Shown here: positions 6,576-7,116 of the stretch, piece by piece
How the letters are laid out: every line of letters begins with the position of its first letter
How positions within the stretch are numbered: the stretch's first letter is position 1
NCBI GenBank assembly: GCA_002323895.1
Contig: DCQM01000002.1
Coordinates: forward strand, 1-7,116
From: Akkermansiaceae bacterium UBA1518
GTDB taxonomy: Bacteria > Verrucomicrobiota > Verrucomicrobiia > Verrucomicrobiales > Akkermansiaceae
Length of the DNA stretch: 7,116 bases
Direction: 5' to 3'
The notes under the pieces: generated by a model
Seen by the model: only the letters and a program-made list of their open reading frames with translations
Databases searched by the model: none
Told to the model about the DNA's origin: nothing
Program-made: the position numbers and the translations under genes

Positions 6576-6971
6576 ATGGCTCGTCGCGCTAGCTCAGGTG
6601 TTAATACCGGAGCCCTCATTATCGGGGCTATCGTTTTCATCCTTATACTCGGAGGAGGTTACTGGTTCCTTAACAGGGAGCCATCTGGTTTTGATGCTCC
6701 TGAATTAGATATCGAACAAGCGCTCAGCAACAGCCGAAGCCTTTCAGGCAATCGCTATCAGGTCACCGGCAAGCTCATCGACCGTAACATCGAATCAAAC
6801 GGTCAAATCATCACAATCCAGCTTGGCGAAGAAACTAACCCAAAGTTTCTTCCCATCATGATCCCCGAGGGCTTCAAAAACGGAAACCTCAACCAACAAG
6901 CCAGATACACTTTCCTCATCCAGTTTAATACCGTTGGTCTCGCAGTTGCGGAAGACGTAAAACAGCTCTAG
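6576..6971 (+). CDS. Small membrane-anchored protein of unknown function
   Basis: I do not recognise this 131-residue protein. It has a basic start (MARR), one strong membrane helix at about 12-32 rich in Ile, Leu and Gly, and a soluble C-terminal domain (about 40-131). By the positive-inside rule that domain faces the periplasm. Residues 60-131 read as alternating beta strands (RYQVTGKLIDR, GQIITIQLG, KFLPIMIP, ARYTFLIQFN, VGLAVAEDVKQL). That pattern recalls a small OB-fold such as CcmE-type domains, but this is an inference from strand pattern only. It has no cysteine. It starts 21 bp after the transporter stop and ends 25 bp before the next gene, so co-transcription is likely and it may be an accessory part of the transporter. 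The ATG lacks a Shine-Dalgarno. Confidence 0.8.
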   Translation: MARRASSGVNTGALIIGAIVFILILGGGYWFLNREPSGFDAPELDIEQALSNSRSLSGNRYQVTGKLIDRNIESNGQIITIQLGEETNPKFLPIMIPEGFKNGNLNQQARYTFLIQFNTVGLAVAEDVKQL

Positions 6972-6996
6972 ACTCTAATCGGTAGCAACCAAAGTT

Positions 6997-7116
6997 ATGA
7001 AAATCATCCTACTCACTCTGGCGCTTGCCCTCCCCGCTCTCGGTCAAGTCTTCACTCCCCCTGCTCCCACCAATAATCAAAATTCGACTCCAACCGATAC
7101 TGTTGTTCGCTCAAAT
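6997..7116 (+). CDS. Secreted protein of unknown function, N-terminus only
   Basis: Forty codons are open from an ATG at 6997 to the right edge. Residues 1-16 form a signal peptide with a Leu/Ala core (MKIILLTLALALPALG) and likely cleavage before Gln17. The rest is a Pro/Asn/Thr-rich, probably disordered stretch. The C-terminal part is outside the window, so no family can be assigned. The short gap after the preceding gene suggests it belongs to the same operon as the ABC transporter. No ribosome binding site is visible. Confidence 0.7.
   Translation, partial: MKIILLTLALALPALGQVFTPPAPTNNQNSTPTDTVVRSN

Overview
The window looks like chromosomal DNA from a free-living Gram-negative bacterium of moderate GC content. 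The best guess is a member of the Verrucomicrobiota. This rests mainly on the partial secreted protein at the left end, which resembles a family (TIGR02597, recalled, not searched) that I associate with that phylum. Poor Shine-Dalgarno sequences and several GTG starts fit but do not prove it. No mobile element, CRISPR array, tRNA or rRNA is visible.

Layout. (1) Positions 1-992, minus strand: a 3'-truncated gene for an exported, glycine- and alanine-rich protein with an internal duplication. (2) Positions 993-1193: its upstream region, holding a cluster of TTGACG-type half sites, a possible promoter, and a hairpin just past the end of the next gene. (3) Positions 1194-4584, minus strand: a tight four-gene run transcribed accB, accC, thiE, then a PfkB-family kinase. 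The last three genes are joined by 4-bp start/stop overlaps (GTGA and ATGA). (4) Positions 4585-4796: a divergent intergenic region with a GC-rich palindrome close to the accB start. (5) Positions 4797 to the right edge, plus strand: a fused ABCG-like ABC transporter half-subunit, a small membrane-anchored protein, and the beginning of a secreted protein. They are spaced 21 and 25 bp apart, as in an operon.

How the genes may work together. AccB and AccC carry and carboxylate biotin for acetyl-CoA carboxylase, the first step of fatty acid synthesis. ThiE joins the two halves of thiamine phosphate. The kinase belongs to a ribokinase-like group whose substrate I cannot name. Placing thiE and the kinase behind accBC under apparent translational coupling is the most notable arrangement here. 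The plus-strand cluster looks like an export or envelope module, but its substrate is not evident.

No clearly new defence, mobile or RNA-based system was found. Most of the window is well-understood housekeeping sequence. The points worth checking are the operon arrangement, the repeated secreted protein, the two regulatory-looking intergenic regions and the unassigned ABC cluster.
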